DNA of 64,000 nt. Origin: Cymodocea nodosa. Its lineage: Eukaryota > Streptophyta > Magnoliopsida > Alismatales > Cymodoceaceae. The position numbers and the translations under genes were made by a program. The notes below the pieces were generated by a model. That model did no database searches, was not told the DNA's origin, and saw nothing but the letters and a program-made list of their open reading frames with translations. Shown here in pieces: positions 59,200-64,000 of the stretch; position 1 is the stretch's first letter, and every line of letters starts with the position of its first letter. The stretch is taken from assembly GCA_036874045.1 (NCBI GenBank), contig CM072341.1, positions 6,708,501-6,772,500 of the forward strand, in the 5' to 3' direction.

Positions 59200-60586
59200 A
59201 ATGCTTAAACTCCACATAAAAAGATAAATATTATTAATGATGTTGTTCCCCTCATAGATATTATATACTTATCATAAATATCTAAAGTAATATCTATACT
59301 GCTGATTAAGATACTATGTATTTATTGTAAAATCATAGTAGTATCTTATTGATTTTAAGTAGTTTATCAATTTTAATGGTTTTTACGATTTTAAATGGAA
59401 GTGTAAATGAAAAACATTAAATACTTCTAACATTCTGAAATTTTGATTAAATGTTTTCTTTGAATCAAGGAAAATGCATATGATCATGCATAAATTTGAC
59501 TTAATTGATTAAACTTGTAGAATAAGTTATATGTAACTCATCTTAAACTGTTAATCAAAAGTATAAGCTTATTGAAACTGATTCATATTCTCAGTACAAT
59601 CATAGAAGTAAAAATTGTTTGAGATTTGTGTTTTATTGCATCTATATTAATGGAATACATATATACTGTGCTTAAAATGAAAAGTGCTTACAAAGTGAAA
59701 TTCTTTGAGAGTTTATTGATCAGTTTGATCACGAGCCTTTTGTACTTGAGTAGATAGGTATGTAAGGATTGTTGTCCTAAAAAAGGATTCTTTAAATCTG
59801 GCAACCTAAGTTCCTAGTCAGATCTGGGATTGTTGACTGAAAGCTCATTACACGGGTACATTAGAAAGCTCTTGTATGATTCAAGCTTTTCAAACTAACT
59901 TTTAAAGAAAATTATGAATATTTACTATTTTGAAAAAAAAAAAAAAATCTACGCTTTAGTTTACAGTACAAAAACAATTGTTTCATTAATTACAGATATC
60001 TTTTAATCGCTTATAGTTTCTACCAATATGACTACTGATTTATTGAATCAACATTAGTACTTTTGAAAAAGTTTATTTGAGATACATTCTTTTATTCTCC
60101 TTGAATTAATCATATTGAGTTCAAAGTTGTGTTTTGATTCATATACAATAGGAATTGATTCTGGAAATCATTTTTGATGATGTCAGAATAATAGAAGTTT
60201 CTAAAAGAAAATTTAAAAGTATAGTTATACTTAACATCTATTGTCACTACAATTATATTTTGTATTTTGATTGAATATATTTGAAGTATATTTGTAGGGG
60301 GAGGATTAACAATGTCGAAAACAGATTAATATAATTCAGAATACAAATCTTGGTTAATTTGAATTAATGTCCTCTTAAAATCTTTATGAAAGACAAACAA
60401 ACTATTTTAGATTCAAAGGACAAAAATGTTCAAATAGTTTACAATGTTCTCAAGATAATGTTAAGTTTAGCATGTGTGTTGTTTTCGAAACGTTTCAGTT
60501 GGAAGCATCCGAAAATTGTTTTAAGTGTACTAAATAGACATTATATTAGATAAGGTAACGTGTAAAACTGCCTCTAGACAACGTTT
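59200..60586 (+). other. 3' noncoding tail of S3, shared with gypsy elements
   Basis: No coding sequence. Most of it (about 59290-60400) aligns with the inverted G1 block 3200-4250 and its G4 and G5 counterparts. A purine tract GTAGGGGGAGGATT is at about 60294-60307. Sireviruses are known for long 3' tails with several such tracts. The S4 LTR starts at 60587 without a tract directly before it, so S4 is a separate insertion and not the 3' LTR of S3. Confidence 0.8.
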
Positions 60587-60977
60587 TGTTAGGACCCTAG
60601 TATTTTGATAATGCAAAACATATGTGAGGAAACATATTGTATTTCACTGTTAAGTCAGTGCAGCATTAGATCAGAAGGTAGATAGAACAAATTCCATGCA
60701 GATGAACAGATGGAGAAGTTTCCAGATAATACTGCCTTAAAGTTACAGGAAAATCGGACAGTTACAAGTACGAAGAGTAAGTTTAAAGCAACAGCAATAC
60801 TATCGGATAGTTAGAAGAATAACTATCTGAAATTCTAAAGTCTTCGGAGAGTTATTTAATTAGACAATTAAGGGGATTGAATGATCGGATAGTTAAGGAG
60901 TTAACTATCTAGAAGCTTAAAGGATGTTTCAGAGAGTTACAGGTATAACTATCTGAAAGTTAAGTCATTCAATAAAC

Positions 60978-61488
60978 CACGTGTAGAAATACAGAACGGA
61001 AAGACTTGTCGGAGAGTTAGATAACTATTCGAGTTTTTCTGTAAGTTACAGGCATAACTTTCCAGAACTTAAGTCATTTTATTACGCACGTGCAAAATGA
61101 AGAAGCCGGCAGTTGAAAGCTTAAAAGGGAAAATCGGAGAGTTAGAAAGATAACTATCCGAAATTTCAAGAGAGTTTTGGTGAGTTACAGTTTAACTATT
61201 CGAAACTTAAGTCATTGAATTTCCCACGTGCAGAATTCCAGACAGATGTTCAGATGGGTTTTTCGGAGAGTTAAAAAGATAACTATCTGAAATCTCAAGA
61301 GAATTTCGGTGAGTTATGGCTTAACTATTCGAAACTTAAGTTATGTTTTTATGCACGTGCAGTTTTGAAGGAACAACTGTCAGAGGCTTAAATGAAAGTT
61401 TAGTAAGTTACAATAGTTAACTATCCAAAAATCAAGAGCTCTGTCGGTAAGTTAAATACAAGACTCCGAACACTTAACTTTACACGTG
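60978..61488 (+). promoter_or_regulatory. periodic G-box/palindrome array in S4 U3
   Basis: CACGTG occurs at 60978, 61087, 61225, 61354 and 61483, giving spacings of 109, 138, 129 and 129 bases. Each is preceded by CTTAAGTCAT-like sequence and by two imperfect palindromes built on GGAGAGTTA/TAACTATCCGAAA and GGTGAGTTA/TAACTATTCGAAA. CACGTG is the core bound by plant bHLH and bZIP factors. Upstream of a TATA-like site it would make a strong, possibly stress- or light-responsive, promoter. Binding is not shown. Confidence 0.65.
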
Positions 61489-61721
61489 AGCAACTTAAAA
61501 TCCTCATGTGACTCAGAGAACAGAACATGAGTGATGAATCGGCAAGTTATGGATGCTTTTTGGTAAGTTATTTTGATAACCATCCGTAAGCCTAAGATTT
61601 TCAGAAGGTTATTTACTGAATATTAGACAGAACGGTAACTTACCATATTTAGGTCTAATTATTTACCAAGTACCGTAGAATACATCTATTGGAAGAAAAT
61701 ATGATCGTTGTACATATCAGG

Positions 61722-61729
61722 TATATATA
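61722..61729 (+). promoter_or_regulatory. putative TATA box of S4
   Basis: TATATATA in the context GGTATATATACAAG, about 235 bases downstream of the last G-box. Position fits a copia LTR promoter. Inferred only. Confidence 0.45.
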
Positions 61730-62246
61730 CAAGATACAGACAACGGATTTAGATAGCTTTTTGCTCATATACATACAGAGATACAGTATACATTATAGAT
61801 CAATTACTGATATAGAAGAAAACTCAAATTCAGTTCAACAAAGAATCGATTGAAAGCTGGATTTACAAGAAGATTCTTAAAGCTCTCCATGTGCTGAAAG
61901 TCTGATCCAAGAAGGATCATTTGGTTCGTGGCTTCAACCTAAAAGCTACATTCAACTGTTGGTTTGAGTTTCGACCTGAAAACTCAAGAGGTTGGTTTTA
62001 TGGAGTTTATACCTGAAAACTTCTATGTGGTTGGTTCTTGCTTCTATTTGAAAGCAAGTGTATAAGTTTTGAGACACTTAGTGAAGCCCAAGTGACCCTT
62101 GGGGGTGGACTAGCCGAGTTGGTGAACCACCTAAAATTCTCTTGTGTTTCTTACCTTTATTTTCGTTGTGCATGATATTTTTATCTGATTATTACTTGTG
62201 TAAACTGTTTAATCAAATTAGTTAGTAAAGTGAAAAATAGGCTTAA

Positions 62247-64000
62247 TGTTTTGAATGAAAAAGTGCATATTATTAACGGTTAAATGATGGTTAATTGCAT
62301 AATATTTAGCTTATCATATGAGAATTAAGCCATTATGTTATAATTGCACTGTTATATGCTTCAATTGAAGAATCTGCTTAATTTTGGGGAATTAATGTTA
62401 ATTTAGTACATTTATGAACTATTGGTAAATTGCAGGCTGTGAAATTCTTAAGTATTTGAAAATGCATCTAAGCATCGGATAGTTATATTTGTAACTCTTC
62501 GGAATGTTATTTTATGTTTAAACTGCAGCTGACATGTGTTGAGAGTTGGTAGATTTACTTACGTTATAACTCATTAAGATAGTATAACTGCACGTGTTGA
62601 GTTACATGAAAATACACTAAGGCAACGCGTTAGGTTAGCGTTATAAACTTAAGTTGTTATTTTTGAACGTGTTTTATAGTTAAATCAACGAAGGAAGTCC
62701 GTTGAGTTATCTGTAACTTCACGGACTATATATTTTCTAATATGCCACTATAGCGGTTGTAGGAATAGACAGTTGGAAGGAAAAACCACGTTTGCATGTA
62801 TCACGCAGGAATTCAATTGCGTAGGGAGAAAGAAATCATCGTCGTTGATCTGAAAGAAGGAAATCCAACCGACCATTCAAGCAGAAGCAGTTACCACTAA
62901 AGAAATATAAAAGAAAAGAAGAAAAAAAAGAAAGGGTGTGATCGATGGACGGCCAGTGTATACAGAGGAGGAGCACCGAGCTTTCTACAGACAGTATCGG
63001 CGATTCTCCAAAGTATCACACCAACCATCATATCACCACCATAATCACCAATCATCAGAGGTCTGTGAGGATACTTGCCTGATGTCGGGTCGATTCCGAG
63101 CCAAACACAGTGCCTGACAACCATTGTGAGGAGTGATCGCATCGCGGGAAGGGAACACATTTTCACCAAGTGCCGACTCATATTTCAGGAGATCGTAAAG
63201 CTTTTAGCCTTGGCTTCGGGTTGATGCCTGTATGCTGAAGAGGAGATCATCTTGCAATTCTGGACTCACGATTCTATAGGGAGAGGAGACAGAATTGTAA
63301 GTGGTTCAATTTTCAGTGGTGTAATCGCGTTGCAAGTAGTGTCGGAAGTATTTACTGTCAAGTGAAATTACTTTACATTTCACGTTTCGCCCATCACATC
63401 AAAACAAAAATACCAAAAACAATTTATCTTTGTTTGTATGTTGTATTTGAGTGTTGTATTGTTGGTGTTGTATTGTGATTAATATTATCTGTATCAATTT
63501 TATGATTGTTTTATGTTAGTTTTAATTTTACAGTTTACTGAAATTGGTTCGTACAAAACAACTTAAAGATTTTAATGATTATTGTTTGAATCATCTGAAT
63601 GTTAGTATTGCATAATGATAAATCCAATGTTAACTAGCATTAAAAAGCTTAATTGATGTTATTTACAATCTGTGGAATCGCCCAATGGTTGGCCGAATTC
63701 CTCTGTAATTAGCAGTATTATAAAGAAGAGACAAGCTCGTGGAGTTAACTTAAGTCCACGAGGATAGTCCGTTGAGTTATCCATAATTCAACGAACTTAG
63801 TCCATTGAGTTAACTGTAACTCAACGGAGTGCTTATTGAATATAAATTTGAATTGTTCACAATCAAACATTTCTTAAATTCGTTAGCAATTCCTTGTGGG
63901 ATCGACCTGTACTTGCACACTGATACAATAGACACTGTGCACTTGCAGTTAAAGTACAAATTGGAATTAATATCTAAATTGTATTAAAGGTTGTTTGTTT
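62247..64000 (+). mobile_element. G6: Athila-like LTR, plus strand, runs off the window
   Basis: Starts TGTTTTGAATGAAAAAGTGC in S4 and is the inverted counterpart of the G1 LTR throughout. It has U3 modules at 62460-62700, a TATA-like site at 62906-62913, the GC-richer block at about 62930-63300 and the palindrome at 63730-63830, reaching the conserved end GTTGTTTGTTT at 64000. It is probably the 5' LTR of a gypsy element continuing to the right, or a solo LTR. The 94-residue minus-strand open frame at 62897-63181 is antisense to the LTR. Confidence 0.88.
62906..62913 (+). promoter_or_regulatory. putative TATA box of G6
   Basis: TATAAAAG in the context AAATATAAAAGAAAAG, identical in placement to the G1 LTR motif. 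Confidence 0.5.

Larger units (their letters stand above)
47004..60586 (+). mobile_element. S3: Sirevirus-like copia element with nested T1
   Basis: A plus-strand Ty1/copia element. The 5' LTR is in two pieces (47004-48268 and 53250-53632) around T1. Then come the Met-type primer site (53635-53646), gag, extended gag tail, protease, integrase, RT, RNase H and a 1.4 kb 3' noncoding tail, which S4 interrupts. Its own 3' LTR is not in the window. RT-RNase H is a long open stretch; the rest has several breaks. Confidence 0.9.
60587..62246 (+). mobile_element. S4: Sirevirus-like LTR, cut by G6
   Basis: Plus-strand LTR of the S1 family, starting TGTTAGGACCCTAGTATTTT. Most of it is present (1660 bases). 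The last about 75 bases should lie beyond G6. Its U3 carries a regular array of palindromes and G-boxes (60770-61560), and its 3' part (61870-62200) matches S1 1-430. It is a solo LTR or the 5' LTR of an element continuing right of the window. Confidence 0.87.

Noticed and set aside
60978-61488. CRISPR-like array
   Set aside because: Repeats are imperfect palindromes with about 129-base period inside a plant LTR, with no cas genes and no short unique spacers.
60587-62246. This LTR as the 3' LTR of S3
   Set aside because: Its start differs from the S3 5' LTR (TGTTAGGACCC against TGTTGAGTATT), it matches the S1 family instead, and no purine tract directly precedes it.

Overview
The window looks like heterochromatic, A+T-rich plant DNA, most likely from an angiosperm with a large genome. 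The evidence is wall-to-wall plant LTR retrotransposons: Athila-like Ty3/gypsy with a tRNA-Asp type primer site, Sirevirus-like Ty1/copia and one Tork/Tnt1-like Ty1/copia, all with initiator-Met or Asp primer sites and 5-base target duplications. I found no free-standing host gene, tRNA, rRNA or CRISPR array. The only host-derived coding sequence is an F-box protein gene carried as a passenger inside two of the gypsy elements. Element names below (G = gypsy, S = Sirevirus-like, T = Tork-like) are my own labels. All elements are fossils with several breaks each.

Layout from left to right. A Sirevirus-like LTR (S1, minus strand; 1-778 and 18335-19011) is split by a complete-ended 17.6 kb Athila-like element G1 (779-18334, minus, target duplication GTTGT). 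S1 itself sits in the pol of a second gypsy element G2 (19012-25970, minus), which also carries a 2.15 kb solo LTR of another gypsy family (22295-24445, plus, target duplication ATTCT). G2 is in turn inserted in the 3' LTR of G4 (25971-31403, minus), which is cut on its right by G5 (31404-33888, minus). Next come a Sirevirus LTR fragment (33889-34608), a palindromic patch of primer-site repeats (34609-34923) and Sirevirus S2 (34924-39964, plus). S2 is cut in its RT by the internally deleted gypsy G3 (39965-47003, minus). The right LTR of G3 is cut by Sirevirus S3 (47004-60586, plus), whose 5' LTR holds the Tork-like T1 (48269-53244, minus, target duplication TTTAT). A further Sirevirus LTR S4 (60587-62246) lies in the 3' tail of S3 and is itself cut by a plus-strand gypsy LTR G6 (62247 to the window end). 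On the right the insertions nest at least five deep.

How the parts relate. The gypsy family has an unusual plan. The first coding block after the 5' LTR is only a gag tail with a knuckle-like motif, followed by protease, RT, RNase H, integrase, a post-pol ORF of the putative plant transposon protein type, and an F-box gene. In G1 a gag capsid-like region lies in a 1550-base GT-AG segment just before the F-box start; in G4 that segment is absent at exactly the predicted splice junction. Between the F-box gene and the 3' LTR the gypsy elements have two copies of a polypurine tract, and between them about 1.2 kb that is homologous to the 3' noncoding tail of the copia element S3. The LTRs of the two superfamilies also share short palindromic and G-box (CACGTG) modules. 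Together these point to exchange of 3' ends and U3 promoters between copia and gypsy elements in this genome.

All alignments were made by eye. Identities and ages are therefore rough, and family assignments rest on recognisable protein motifs, not on database searches.
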